Shown here in pieces: positions 11,289 through 21,660 of a stretch of DNA of 41,109 nucleotides; positions within the stretch are counted from its first letter, which is position 1; each line of letters begins with the position of its first letter. The position numbers and the translations under genes were made by a program. This stretch comes from Perkinsus olseni (lineage: Eukaryota > Perkinsozoa > Perkinsida). Under the pieces are notes generated by a model that was given only the letters and a program-made list of their open reading frames with translations, searched no databases and had not been told where the DNA came from. The stretch lies in NCBI GenBank assembly GCA_013115125.1, contig JABANN010000302.1, forward strand, positions 1 through 41,109, in the 5' to 3' direction.

Positions 11289-12108
11289 TAACTATCACAG
11301 TTAGCAGCAACAGAGAGATAGAGATAACGACAGGACCGCTGTCGGCCACAAGCTGTAGCCTTCAGCTATAGTCGATCAAGCAGCGCAAGATACGGCGAAT
11401 GATTGGTCATGGCGACTACAGCGGGGTATCGCTTTCAGTGTTCACGTTGAGGAGCTCGAACAGGCCTTCAAAGAGGTGACCTTCAACAGAAGAACTCGCT
11501 ATCGCGAAGTTTACTTCGCAAGGTAGGCCAAGTGCCTTCGTACGCATGGCCATGGTCTGAAGATTGCGAAGCCTCTGCTGAGGAGCCAGGCCGGGTTAGT
11601 TGGCCGCGACGCTCTCGACGTAAGGATGGGATTTACCTCGAGGACATCTGTCGAGTGGTGACTTTCCTGATGAACACTAGACGATTAGACTACGATCACC
11701 CCGACGAACCCAACGGCGCGTTTGTCGTGTTCACTTCCGACTCCCTTGCTCGACGATTGTCCTTGCGCCTGGTACTCCTACTGTCCATATTTCAGTGAAA
11801 TAATTACACCGTGTAATTTACACGCCTCATAACCTGACCGAGATGTTCCGCAACATCCGAGTGCCTGTCGCACGGCCTATGGGATATCAGGGTCCGAAAA
11901 CTTAGGTGTTGGGGCCCTAGATGGGTGTTCCGATCCGGATCTCTTAGAAGAGATGAGTCCCTCTGGGTCACGCCAAGGATATTCTTGACGAGGGCCGAAG
12001 GACCTTCGGCGAAGGTTGTGCATTACCCTTGCTGACAGATCTGGAGCTGAACTTTGCCATGAAAAATGTTGTGCCGATATGAGTTGAATGGTGTTTTTCA
12101 TTGGAAAC
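11289..12108 (+). other. Intergenic region with a possible gene fragment
   Basis: No certain gene. One frame at about 11424-11525 reads VHVEELEQAF and then VTFNRRTRYREVYFAR. A second frame at 11655-11798 contains NGAFVVFTSDSLARRL. Together these vaguely recall an RNA-recognition motif, but they lie in different frames with stops between and no clear intron. A decayed or heavily spliced gene is possible; I would not name it. Confidence 0.25.
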
Positions 12109-12166
12109 TTTCCAACCCCTCAGGGGCTCCTCGTTTGGGTGAAACGATCGGCAGGGCGGATTTTCC
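12109..12166 (+). promoter_or_regulatory. Conserved upstream block of nuclease B
   Basis: Partner of 7735-7790, about 49-106 bp before the B start. It carries the small palindrome CCCCT-C-AGGGG at its left end, which copy A lacks. Confidence 0.4.
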
Positions 12167-12214
12167 AGCATCTCGCGACTGCTTTCAGCTTTGTTGCTCG
12201 ATAATATTCTCGCC

Positions 12215-13183
12215 ATGATGATCTTCTATCTGTCGATGTTGGTCGTTGCCTTGCCCCCTGCCTTTGCATGGGGACGTGATGGTCATGCGGTCGTCGCCCA
12301 GCTCAGTCAGGAGCGTATCAAAACTGAGACCCGAGAGGCTATTGATGCTATCATGGGTGAGGGTGTTCCGATGTACAACTACTCAAGTTGGGCCGATGAC
12401 ATCAAGTACGGTCCCGATGGCTATAAATGGAGATGGTCGTCCCCCCTGCACTACGCCGACACTCCCAAATGCCGCTTCCGCTACTCTCGAGACTGCAAGC
12501 ACGACAGATGTGTTGCCGGTGCTTTGAAGAACTACTCTCGGCGTGTTGTTGACGAGTCCCTCCCTTTGGAACAGCGCCAAGAGGCCCTCAAGTTCATCGT
12601 ACACTTCGTTGGTGATGCTCATCAGCCTCTGCACGCCGGGAATCCTGCAGATCTCGGTGGTAACAAGATCAGAGTTGATCTCGGTTTTGCCCGTCATCAG
12701 CACACCAACCTCCACTCCACTTGGGACTCCGCTCTCCTGTATGAGTTTCAGGACCGTGGTGACCGCGTTGACGATGAGCCCTACTGGACCATCACCGAAA
12801 ATGCTGTCAATGATGAGCTCAAGAAGGGCGGCAGATACGCTGGTGACGTCGATGACTGGGTGGGAGATTGCGAGGATTACGGCCTCGATGTGTGTGTGGA
12901 CAAGTGGGTTGACGAGAGTGCCCAGGCAGCCTGTGCGTACAGCTACAAGCATGTGAACGGGTCCCGCGTCCGTGATAACGACTACCTCCCCATGGCTTAC
13001 TACAATGGCCGCATCGAAGTTGCCAAGGAGCAACTCGCCAAAGCTGGCATCCGTCTCACTTGGCTGCTGAATAACGTGACGGGCAGCCTCACCACGACAA
13101 CCCCCGATCCTTACGGAGCGGACAGGGTTGGCTCTAGTTCTAGGGCCGCTCTCCCTGATTCTCTTGTGGTTGTAGATATGTAG
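12215..13183 (+). CDS. S1/P1-type nuclease B, shortened tail
   Basis: 322 aa if the first of two consecutive ATGs (12215, 12218) is used; an open frame further upstream has no ATG. The signal peptide runs to PAFA, before Trp1. All nine zinc ligands are present (WGRDGH, SSWADD, SPLHYAD, HFVGDAHQPLH, NLHSTWD). It is very close to nuclease A through the body and into the 3' flank. The hydrophobic tail of A is not conserved: after the TTTTPDP linker it ends SSRAALPDSLVVVDM, which is too short and polar for a GPI signal. This copy is probably soluble and secreted. Intronless. Confidence 0.92.
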   Translation: MMIFYLSMLVVALPPAFAWGRDGHAVVAQLSQERIKTETREAIDAIMGEGVPMYNYSSWADDIKYGPDGYKWRWSSPLHYADTPKCRFRYSRDCKHDRCVAGALKNYSRRVVDESLPLEQRQEALKFIVHFVGDAHQPLHAGNPADLGGNKIRVDLGFARHQHTNLHSTWDSALLYEFQDRGDRVDDEPYWTITENAVNDELKKGGRYAGDVDDWVGDCEDYGLDVCVDKWVDESAQAACAYSYKHVNGSRVRDNDYLPMAYYNGRIEVAKEQLAKAGIRLTWLLNNVTGSLTTTTPDPYGADRVGSSSRAALPDSLVVVDM

Positions 13184-14111
13184 TCTAACTCTGGTCAGAG
13201 CATTTCTTCCTGTTATACCCGAGTCGTGAGATGTTCAGATAGTGATCACAGTTCATCTTGATACTCCTATCTTGGAGGAAAGGCTCTGTTGTAACATGGA
13301 TGTCGAGGTTAAAGATGAATGAGCGATGGCCAGCGCACACTTGCTGATGATGTCGCCACGGCACTGCCGTCTCAGCTGTCACCTATATGCCGTGTCGCTG
13401 TTGTTTTTATTGTCCTCCTGAGGAGGACCTCTTCGTGTCTCCTTCACAGCACTCTCAGATATATGGGGATGTCCTCTGTTATTTGTTCGTCTCTTCTTTT
13501 TCCCTTTTGTTAACGCTATACGCGTGCGCAAGGGGCGTGCGCGCAAGGTCTTTTTGGCCGCCGCCTCAACGGGGACTTCCCGCTCTTCTGAATCCGCTGA
13601 ATTCCGGGGGTCGGCTTCACGAGTATACTCATCGAAATATTTTCAAGGCAGGCTGAGTAAACTCGAGTCGTGTTCATGGGACGGTGCCACTCAAGGAACG
13701 CACAATAGATTTCCTTGCAGTCTCACAAGCGCTCGAAGTTGTTGAGTTCACCCCAAGGGGTCGTGGAACGCAAGTTGATGACGTTCTATGCCTTAGTGTG
13801 CGCCAGTGGTCTTTGAATCACTCGGGAAGGTTGGTTGGGCCGGTCCACGCCCACGTCGTCTGGTGTGTTTCCCCTGTCTTGCGTACATGTGCGGGGAGCT
13901 TACCTGGCCGGTGAGTACTTTAGGGGTGCTTTGAAGTTGAGTAAAGTTACAGCTCCTTCGCTCAGTCTCGTACTGAAATACTGATCACCCGAGCAATGCT
14001 CCGGCCGCGCGCTATACCATTCAGGAGTCTCTTTGGCGAGTGAGGCCGCTATGCTAGCGCTCGGGGATATCACATCAGCGAGTGAAAACAGCGAATGGAC
14101 CTGACAATGGA
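13184..14111. other. Intergenic region after nuclease B
   Basis: No gene seen. The first 125 bp and the stretch around 13733-13840 match the two halves of the sequence after nuclease A (8836-9100). About 415 bp in between (roughly 13315-13730) has no counterpart there. That block carries a perfect palindrome GTCCTCCT-G-AGGAGGAC at 13412-13428. Confidence 0.55.
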
Positions 14112-14220
14112 TGGAAAAATGTCGCCGGCCGGGATTGAACCCGGCAGATCTCCGGACTTCACTAGCGTAGAGGGCTGAGGCTGTTAGGCTAGCAGTGCTA
14201 GCGTAGCGAGGCGAAAATGG
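14112..14220 (-). repeat. tRNA-like repeat upstream of nuclease C
   Basis: On the minus strand a perfect T-arm (GCCGGGTTCAATCCCGGC, 14128-14145) is followed by CGGCGACATTTTTCC. Upstream are GCTAGC-rich D-arm and anticodon-like stretches, but no good cloverleaf forms. A related copy lies at 21546-21660 before nuclease G. It is best read as a tRNA-derived SINE or remnant, not a working tRNA. Confidence 0.65.
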
Positions 14221-14313
14221 GGAAACCAAACTTGTGCGGTCCTTTAAATCTCTCGCTCTCTCGAGCATCGCTGAATACCGTGGTTTTCTCCAGTTGCTCT
14301 TTCGCAGTGCTCC

Positions 14314-15330
14314 ATGAGTCTCCGCCTCGCTCCGCTCATCGCCGTCGCCGCTCTCCCTGCTGCCCTCGCCTGGGGTGGTGATGGTCATGCGGTTGTTGCC
14401 CAGCTCAGTCAGGAGCGTATCGAAGATGAGACCCAAGAGGCTATCGGTGCTATCATTGGCGAGGGTGTTCCGATGTACAACTACTCTAGTTGGGCTGATG
14501 ATGTTAAGTACGGCGAGGATTCTGAACAGTGGAAATGGTCTTCTTCTCTTCATTATGTGAACCCTCCCAACTGCAAGTTCGACTACGCTCGAGACTGTCC
14601 CAATGATGATTGTGTTGCCGGTGCTTTGAAGAACTACTCTCGGCGTGTTGTTGACGAGTCCCTTCCTTTGGAACAGCGACAAGAGGCACTCAAGTTCATC
14701 GTACACTTCGTTGGTGATGCTCATCAACCTCTGCATGCAGGCAAGCCTGGAGATCTCGGAGGCAACAAGATCGGTGTTGATCTCGAGTTTGCCCGCTATG
14801 AGCGAACCAATCTTCACTCCACTTGGGACTCTAAAATACTCTATGAGTTTCAAGGCCGTGGTGATCGCGTTGGCGATGAGCCCTACTGGGCTATTACTGA
14901 GAGGGCTGTGAGTGATGAGCTGGAAAAGGGCGGCAATTACGCTGGTGATGTCGATGACTGGGTGCAAGATTGTGAGAAGTACGGCCTCGATGCGTGCATT
15001 GACCAGTGGGTTGACGAGACCGCCCAGGCTGCCTGTGATTACAGCTATAAGCATGTGAACGGGTCCCTTGTTCTCGACGGTGACGTCCTACCCATGGAGT
15101 ACTACGAATCTCGCATCGAGCCAACGAAGGAGTCTCTGGCGAAGGGAGGCATCCGCCTTACTTGGTTACTGAACCACCTGTTCGCCAACCAAGAAGCCAC
15201 TACAAAGCCGGTGCCTGTCGACTGCAGTGAAGCTGATAAGAAGTGTGAGCTCAGTTATCCCGGCTCTTACTGCAAGTACTGGCAGACTGTTCCTGTTTGC
15301 TTCGGCAGCGATGCTCCTTGTTCATGCTAA
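14314..15330 (+). CDS. S1/P1-type nuclease C with six-Cys module
   Basis: 338-aa secreted nuclease. The signal peptide ends at AALA before Trp1. The ligands are intact: WGGDGH, SSWADD, SSLHYVN, HFVGDAHQPLH, NLHSTWD. After the body comes a short linker and a 35-residue C-terminal module spaced C-x6-C-x8-C-x8-C-x6-C-x-C (CSEADKKC, PGSYCKYW, PCSC). I do not recognise the module; its three likely disulfides suggest a small binding domain. The body groups with A, B and G, but the module's DNA is closest to F and H. Intronless, single ATG. Confidence 0.93.
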   Translation: MSLRLAPLIAVAALPAALAWGGDGHAVVAQLSQERIEDETQEAIGAIIGEGVPMYNYSSWADDVKYGEDSEQWKWSSSLHYVNPPNCKFDYARDCPNDDCVAGALKNYSRRVVDESLPLEQRQEALKFIVHFVGDAHQPLHAGKPGDLGGNKIGVDLEFARYERTNLHSTWDSKILYEFQGRGDRVGDEPYWAITERAVSDELEKGGNYAGDVDDWVQDCEKYGLDACIDQWVDETAQAACDYSYKHVNGSLVLDGDVLPMEYYESRIEPTKESLAKGGIRLTWLLNHLFANQEATTKPVPVDCSEADKKCELSYPGSYCKYWQTVPVCFGSDAPCSC

Positions 15331-16058
15331 AGTTTTCATTGTGATGTATTCTAGTTTTCGTGTGTTGCTGAGAAATCAGCTGTCTTCTTTTATTGTAGGC
15401 CCGAACGCTTGGGCGTCTTAGTGTTCTATAGAAGGTTCTCTCAAGCTAACCTCTGTTCCCGCAAGGAAATGGCTTCGTGTTGCTACCAGTCTTATTTCAT
15501 TCAGTGTCTCTCTGGGCTCCATTAGAGTTCCGCTATTGGCCGTAGTATTTCGGGAGAGTCTACGGCAAGATTGCTGATAGTCGTCCCGAAAAGGTCGTTG
15601 CATGGTCGTGAAGCACATGGAATTCTTTACCGATAATAGTTTCAGTGTTTGGGAAATAACTTTCCTCACACTCCTTCCACTTGCCCTCGGATTCTCGGGA
15701 ACAACACAGGCAATTTTGAGCATCGTGGCCGGTATAGTATGTGATACAGTTGAAATTTATCGCCCTTATCTCATCCCTGCTTGTTTTTGGTCATCACAAG
15801 GTCGTCCTACGGTTGCCTGATTCGATCTATGGTTGAGTAGTTGTGCTGTTCGACGCAAGAGACCCAGGCCTGGGTGCTCCTCCTGAAGGAGAGGTCTATT
15901 GGACACTTCGCCCTCGCCTTCCTCCTTTCTCGCTCTATCGGATGACTCATGCTTGACGGGACAATCACGCAAGGTCAAGCTGTGGGGTGCGAGCTGAGCT
16001 TGATGCCTGGAAGCTAGCAGACTGAACCGGCACCAATCAACCCCTATAGAGTATCGTT
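15331..16058. other. Intergenic region between nucleases C and D
   Basis: I see no gene, RNA or mobile element. There is one small inverted repeat (CTCCT and AGGAG) near 15879-15893. The promoter of D must lie here, but nothing stands out. Confidence 0.5.
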
Positions 16059-17138
16059 ATGGTTTCGTCCCTTGTTATCCTCGTTTCTGCTCTTCCTCTG
16101 GCTGCTGCCTGGGGACTGGATGGCCACGGGGCCGTCGCCACTATCGCTGGCTTCCGCATGACGCCTGAGGCGAGAGAAGCTCACGACGCCATCATGGGCG
16201 AGGGTGTGAGGCTTGCTGACTATGCTAGTTGGCCCGACTATGCTGCCTTCGAGGGTCCCGAGGAAGTCACTTCGGTTTGGGGGTGGTCCGGCGCTCTTCA
16301 TCATGCTGATACACAAGACTGCCACTTCGTTTACTCTCGTGACTGCAAGGAGGACATGTGCGTGGCCGGCGGGTTGAAGAACTACACTCAGAGGGTGGTC
16401 GATGATTCACTTCCCTTGTCCGAAAGGCAAACCGCTATGAAGTTTGTCGTTCACCTCATGGCCGATATTCATCAACCTCTTCACGGTGGAAACCTTTCTG
16501 ATGCTACTGGTATCAAGACGAACGTTCAGATCAAGTTTGCTAATTTCGTCACTACCAATCTCCACTTTGTTTGGGACTTCAGTCTCTTGGATCAGTGGGA
16601 AATGGATCGTTATGCTGGTGACTACATCATGCAGCGCGAGGATGTCCCTCATCGCGATAGAACTCGTTTCTGGAGCTCCCTGGTTGAGACTATCGGCAAG
16701 AAGCTTCAGAAGGGCGGCGAGTACGCAGTTCAAGTCGACTCATGGTTGGCTGATTGCAAGCACGACTTCGACCAGTGCCTCAACGACATGGTGGAAACGG
16801 ATGCTCAGCTCTCTTGTGAGCTCGCCTACACTAACGTGGATGGTACTCCCGTTGTTGAGGGCTCGGTTCTCCCTCGCGAGTACTACGACACTCGTATTGC
16901 TACTGTCGAAGAACAGCTGGCTAAAGGAGGTGTGCGTCTCGCTTGGTTGCTCAACACTATTCTTCCCGCCAGTACCACAACCACCACTGCTGAGCCTACC
17001 GAGGTCACTACTACTGAGGCTCCTAAGGATTGCGCCAAGGCTGATGAGCTCTGCGCCAGCAAGATCCCCGGCTCCTATTGCAAGTACTGGTTGGACACTC
17101 CGACCTGTTACGGAAGCAATGAGCCATGCTCGTGTTAG
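16059..17138 (+). CDS. S1/P1-type nuclease D (divergent) with six-Cys module
   Basis: 359 aa, the most diverged member. Signal peptide to AAA before Trp1. All ligands are present: WGLDGH, ASWPDY, GALHHAD, HLMADIHQPLHGG, NLHFVWD. It has extra residues in the 'EGPEEVTSVWGW' region and in the loop after NLHFVWD. A longer Thr/Glu linker (TTTTTAEPTEVTTTEAP) leads to the six-Cys module with the usual spacing but different filling residues (DELCASKIPGSYCKYW). It probably split off early in the family. Intronless. Confidence 0.93.
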   Translation: MVSSLVILVSALPLAAAWGLDGHGAVATIAGFRMTPEAREAHDAIMGEGVRLADYASWPDYAAFEGPEEVTSVWGWSGALHHADTQDCHFVYSRDCKEDMCVAGGLKNYTQRVVDDSLPLSERQTAMKFVVHLMADIHQPLHGGNLSDATGIKTNVQIKFANFVTTNLHFVWDFSLLDQWEMDRYAGDYIMQREDVPHRDRTRFWSSLVETIGKKLQKGGEYAVQVDSWLADCKHDFDQCLNDMVETDAQLSCELAYTNVDGTPVVEGSVLPREYYDTRIATVEEQLAKGGVRLAWLLNTILPASTTTTTAEPTEVTTTEAPKDCAKADELCASKIPGSYCKYWLDTPTCYGSNEPCSC

Positions 17139-18173
17139 ATCTCTCTTGATTCTGTGACTGTTGTCACCTTTGTATAGATTAATAGGATTTTCCTATTGCT
17201 TGTTGTCAAGTCAGCGGACGTATCGTGCGCGCTTAACTTTATGCTGTAGTTTGTTGTACATATCTAGTTTTACTTTTTGGTGTTCATCTCTCGATTTCGC
17301 GTAGAGACTGTTTGCTAATGCTAAATGGGAGAAGGTTGAGTTGTGACGTCAACGAGGATGGAGTCTTTGCCAGCATGGGGCATAGCTTAAGTTTTGCTTG
17401 CCGAGTCAGGAGAGAGTCTCTCCGAGAGACTTCTTTCAAGAGAGGCAAATGTGAGGAAAGCGATTCTGATTCTCAAAATCTATTCCATAACCGCATATTT
17501 GTTATGTGAAAATCAAATCGAGAATTTTGGTTTATCGAACAGCTCGCTGGAGGGAAGGGCCACTGAGGGTCGTGCAGGAAGCACTTGCTATGCTTGGGAC
17601 TAACCTGGCATCACCCACTATAGCGACAAGGACGAATCCAGGCCAGACACTCGCGTCGTTAACATCAGGAACTCAGATCTTCTTGGGCTACGGTGGACAA
17701 GATTCTATCTTCCGGGAAAAATCTCGCGACAGTCGCTCTGAGATTTGCTGCTTGTGTATGCGTGCACAGCTAAGCCAGTCCACGAGAGCGCTGAGGGGGT
17801 CCTACCTACTCTCGCACATATCCCTTTCAGGGGAGTTCTAGAGCGCTACGATTCGCTTTACAACGACGCTCCTAAAATCGTGACACAAAAATGGAGACAC
17901 GCCACCCAGGAGTTTATGCCAGCAAAATCAGCTTCACATCGCTCTCAAACTAGCTTTACTTGACTCTCGCTGCTTTTAAAGATTCGTTTGGCCTCCTCTC
18001 CCGTGTCCACACTGTCCGTGAATGTGGAATTGGGTCCCCTCGAAATTCTATGGACTCGGCTGCCGCTGCTGTGCCTAAGCTCGGGCGAGTCGCGGGGTCA
18101 GTAGCTGTGGATACCACGCTACAAGCTTAAAGCGAAGTCAAAGGATCGTGAGTTTCCATCCTAACGTGCTACA
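17139..18173. other. Intergenic region between nucleases D and E
   Basis: About 1 kb with no gene, RNA or repeat that I can support. Short open frames (for example 17506-17841) look random. Confidence 0.5.
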
Positions 18174-19232
18174 ATGTTCAATAAGGTATTCATCGCTGCT
18201 CTTACTGTCCCTGCTGTTCTTGCATGGGGCCCTGATGGTCACGCTACCGTAGCTGATGCTGGCAACAAGTTCTTTAACGACAACGCCAACAAAGCTGTAG
18301 CTGAGATTTTGGGTGAGGGTGTCAGAATGGCCGACTTCGCCAGCTGGCCCGATCGTGCTCTTCATGGACCCGATCGCTCTGAGTGGAAGTGGTCATCTGG
18401 CTTGCATTACGCTGACGCTGACGATAACTGTAAGTTCATCTACTCTCGTGATTGCAAGAATGACTACTGTGTTGCTGGTGGTATCAAGAACTACACTCGT
18501 CAAGTGGCTGACACCAGCCTTCCCCTCGAGCAGAGGCAGGTGGCTTTGAAGTTCCTCATGCACTTCATGGGTGATATACATCAGCCTCTTCATGTTGGCC
18601 GACGCTCCGACTATGGTGGCAACACTATTAAGGTCGATATGAAGTTCGCCAACTACGAGCATGGCGCGCTTCACAAGGCTTGGGATGAGAAGATGATTGA
18701 TCAGTTGGAGGGCAGTCAGTATGATGGTGACTACGCCCAACAAGACGCCAACTACAGCACTCCTCTCGCTGATAGGGATATGTTCTGGGGGATCACCGTC
18801 TCCGATATTTTGGAGGAGTTGTCTGAGGGTGGTGCCTTCCACGATAAGATCCCTCTGTGGATCGCTGATTGTGAAACCAACGGCTTGGACGAGTGTGTTA
18901 ATACCATGGTTTCTGAGACCGGCGCTGTCGCTTGCTCGGATGCTTACAGGCATGTCGATGGCGAGGAGGTTGTCAAGGGCGATGTCCTTCCCATGGAGTA
19001 CTACAACAACCGTATCGAGATTGTGAAGGAGCAGCTTGCTAAGGGTGCCGTCCGCTTCGCTTGGGTCATGAACAACGCCTTCCCCGAGGACCCCACTGTC
19101 ACCACCAAGCCTGCTGCCGTCAACTGTGCCGATGCAGATAAGAAATGCGACCTCGCTCATCCCGGCTCGTACTGCAAGTACTGGCAGACTGTCCCTGTTT
19201 GTTTCGGCAGTAACGTACCTTGCTCTTGCTAA
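18174..19232 (+). CDS. S1/P1-type nuclease E with six-Cys module
   Basis: 352 aa. Signal peptide to AVLA before Trp1. Ligands: WGPDGH, ASWPDR, SGLHYAD, HFMGDIHQPLHVG, ALHKAWD. It belongs to the second clade with F, H and I, marked by HFMGDIHQPLH and DRDMFWGIT. A short TTKPAAV linker leads to the six-Cys module (CADADKKC, PGSYCKYW, PCSC). Its nearest relative is the inverted copy I at 25784-27143. Intronless, and it appears whole. Confidence 0.93.
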   Translation: MFNKVFIAALTVPAVLAWGPDGHATVADAGNKFFNDNANKAVAEILGEGVRMADFASWPDRALHGPDRSEWKWSSGLHYADADDNCKFIYSRDCKNDYCVAGGIKNYTRQVADTSLPLEQRQVALKFLMHFMGDIHQPLHVGRRSDYGGNTIKVDMKFANYEHGALHKAWDEKMIDQLEGSQYDGDYAQQDANYSTPLADRDMFWGITVSDILEELSEGGAFHDKIPLWIADCETNGLDECVNTMVSETGAVACSDAYRHVDGEEVVKGDVLPMEYYNNRIEIVKEQLAKGAVRFAWVMNNAFPEDPTVTTKPAAVNCADADKKCDLAHPGSYCKYWQTVPVCFGSNVPCSC

Positions 19233-19769
19233 GGTCACTCTATGAGAGCCTCAACTTTTTCGTAGTTGCCCAGTATTTGTATATAGCTATGTCCTTCCCT
19301 TTGGGAGACTTTTTCTTCAGTTTGTTCGATTTTTGGCGAAAATTATGTATCCTAAACCGGGGATCTTTCCCTCGTTGTGCTATATCTTGAGATGCCCCGC
19401 AGATGCGGGCTGATTTTCTGGTTCGATGGAAGTGTTTTGGTTGCCTCACTGGCCGGTGACGGGTGGGAAGAGTTGGGAATAGAATAGTAGGATAATGAGG
19501 AGGAAAGGATCTCTTCGGTGAGTCCTACCATCGCGATAGGATAAACTGTTCGAGATTGCGCGAGAATTGGGACAGAACCGTCGCGTGTCGTCACAAGGAG
19601 GCGTTAGGCTAGCACTTTGTGTCAACGCTAGCGAGATAGCTGTTCTTGATTAGCTTCCTCAAGGCAACAGATGAAACCGGGGTGAATTAATGTGGTTAAC
19701 CGATGAATCGAGCCCTTCTGCCCTACTGTATTCATGGTGATGGTCGCAGTTCGTTTTTAATATCTTCTT
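19233..19769. other. Intergenic region between nucleases E and F
   Basis: No gene seen. Around 19606-19640 the text GTTAGGCTAGCAC...ACGCTAGCGAG recalls part of the tRNA-like repeats before C and G. It may be a decayed third copy, now without a T-arm. Confidence 0.35.
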
Positions 19770-20827
19770 ATGTTCAATTGTGCCAGTCTCGTCTTTCTGG
19801 GCGTCCCCAGTGTTCTCGCCTGGGGTCCGGACGGTCACGCCATTATCGCTGATACTGCGAGCAAGTATTTCAATACGAACGCCGAAAAGGCCGTGAGCGA
19901 GATTATGGGCGAAGGGACAAGGCTAGCCGACTACTCTACGTGGGCTGACACTGTTCTTCATGGTCCTGAGAAAGATGAGTGGAAGTGGTCCTCTGGCTTG
20001 CACTTCGCCGACGTGAAGAACTGCAAGTTCGTGTACTCTGAAGACTGCAAGGATGACTACTGTGTTGCCGGTGGTATGAAGAACTACACTCGTCAAGTGG
20101 CGGACACCAGCCTTCCCCTCGAGCAGAGGCAGGTGGCCTTGAAGTTCCTCACTCATTTCATGGGTGATATCCATCAGCCCCTCCATGTCGGTCGTTACGC
20201 TGATTATGGTGGCAACACTATTCACGTTGACTACAAGTTTGCTGATCAGAAGACCTCTGCTTTGCACAAGGTTTGGGACGAGAAGCTCATCGACGAGTTT
20301 GAGGGCGAGGGTTACGGTGGCGAGTATATTTACCAGGATGTCAACTACGGTACTCCTGTCGCCGAGAGAGAGACATCTTCTGGGGTGTCGCTGCGGCCGA
20401 TCTTGAAAAGGACTTGGCCGACGGCGGAGCTTTTCACGAGAAGATTCCTCAGTGGCTCGAGGACTGCGAATCGAACGGCCTGGACGAGTGCGTTAATACG
20501 ATGGTTTCAGAGACAGCGGCTGCCGCCTGTAGCTTTGCATATGAGCACGTTGACGGTACGGCGGTGTTGGATAAAGATGTCCTTCCCATGGAGTACTACA
20601 ACGAGCGTATCGAGGTTGTGAAGGAGCAGCTCGCCAAGGCTATCGTGCGCTTCGCTTGGGTTATGAACAACGCCTTCCCTGAGGATACTCCCACTACCAC
20701 TACATCTGCTCCTACTGACTGCAGTGAGGCTGATAAGAAGTGTGAGCTCAGTTATCCCGGCTCTTACTGCAAGTACTGGCAGACTGTCCCTGTTTGCTTC
20801 GGCAGCGATGTTCCATGTTCTTGTTAG
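19770..20827 (+). pseudogene. S1/P1-type nuclease F, frameshifted
   Basis: The gene runs in one frame from ATG 19770 through all nine ligands (WGPDGH, STWADT, SGLHFAD, HFMGDIHQPLHVG, ALHKVWD). The frame is then lost at a GA run (20364-20373), where two extra bases relative to sister copies replace ERD-FW with ERETSSG. The old frame resumes downstream and continues to 20827 through the Thr linker and six-Cys module. As read, translation ends at 20621 with a scrambled C-terminus, no module and 283 aa. The ligands remain, so a short product could still fold in part. A sequencing error in the GA run is a real alternative. Confidence 0.8.
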
Positions 20828-21545
20828 AACGACTAATTTTATTGTTTGTAATTTACCCTTGTGCCATACGCTTTTCTAATGTGATGCAACGAGATCTACT
20901 CTTTGCTCATGGCTTGCTATAATCACCTCTGTTTTCACAACTTCCAAGTGCCCGTTCAAGCGTTGGTGTAGATTTGTGTCAATTGCTACTTTGGTGGGCC
21001 TTAAGTTGACCGGAAGTGTGACGCGGTTTGCGACGTAACGAAGACCAGATTCGTCAGTGTTAGGTGGACTGTATAGCAGGAAGGCCTTCCGAGGTCGAGG
21101 AATTCGTCTCTCGCGGGCTTCACCTTTGGGCGAATAGTGGCATAGGAGGTCGATTGTGCAGTGGAAGCTCTCATGGGCAGTTCGTAGTGTTGTCGAACGG
21201 TGTCACCAGGGCAGTGCATATCGTCGTGTGGCCTACCATTCACCCATTGAGCTATGAGTATTGATGATGAGCACAAGATGGTCGGGCATGAGTATTGATG
21301 ATGAGCACAAGATGGTCGGACAGTATCCGTTGCCGTAGGTCGCTTGTATCGGAGAAGAGGTGGCATGAGGTGAACGCCACCGGGATCCTTAACAGCGATA
21401 CACCTCCCTAAAGGCCAACTTCCATGATTTCCGCTAGCCTCTACCATGATAAATTGCGCACGATAATGGGAATCATTAACGGGTTTTCTCAACCCTGTGG
21501 ATGTTCATTTTTGTGTATATCCCGGCGCCTGTAACCAGGTCCGTG
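20828..21545. other. Intergenic region between nucleases F and G
   Basis: No gene seen; the 163-codon minus-strand frame at 21001-21492 has no recognisable motif. It includes the 34-bp tandem duplication listed separately. Confidence 0.5.
21254..21321. repeat. 34-bp tandem duplication
   Basis: 21254-21287 is repeated at 21288-21321 with one visible difference (GGGC against GGAC at the end). The unit starts ATGAGTATTGATGATGAGC. It is a recent slippage-type duplication. Confidence 0.95.
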
Positions 21546-21660
21546 TGGAGAAATGACGTCGGCGGGAATCGAACTTGGGACCCGGTGGGAGGCTAGCGAG
21601 CTCGAGCTAAGATTCCTATCTACGCTAGCGCTGAGCTGAAGACGGTATCCTGGCGCCCAC
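21546..21660 (-). repeat. tRNA-like repeat upstream of nuclease G
   Basis: The minus strand has a B-box-like CCCAAGTTCGATTCCCGCC (21561-21579), followed by GACGTCATTTCTCC, matching the end of the copy before nuclease C. GCTAGCG motifs recur in the body. The T-stem is imperfect, so a functional tRNA is unlikely. Confidence 0.6.

Noticed and set aside
12191-12214. Longer start of nuclease B
   Set aside because: The open frame extends to a TTG, which is not a eukaryotic start; ATG at 12215 or 12218 matches nuclease A.
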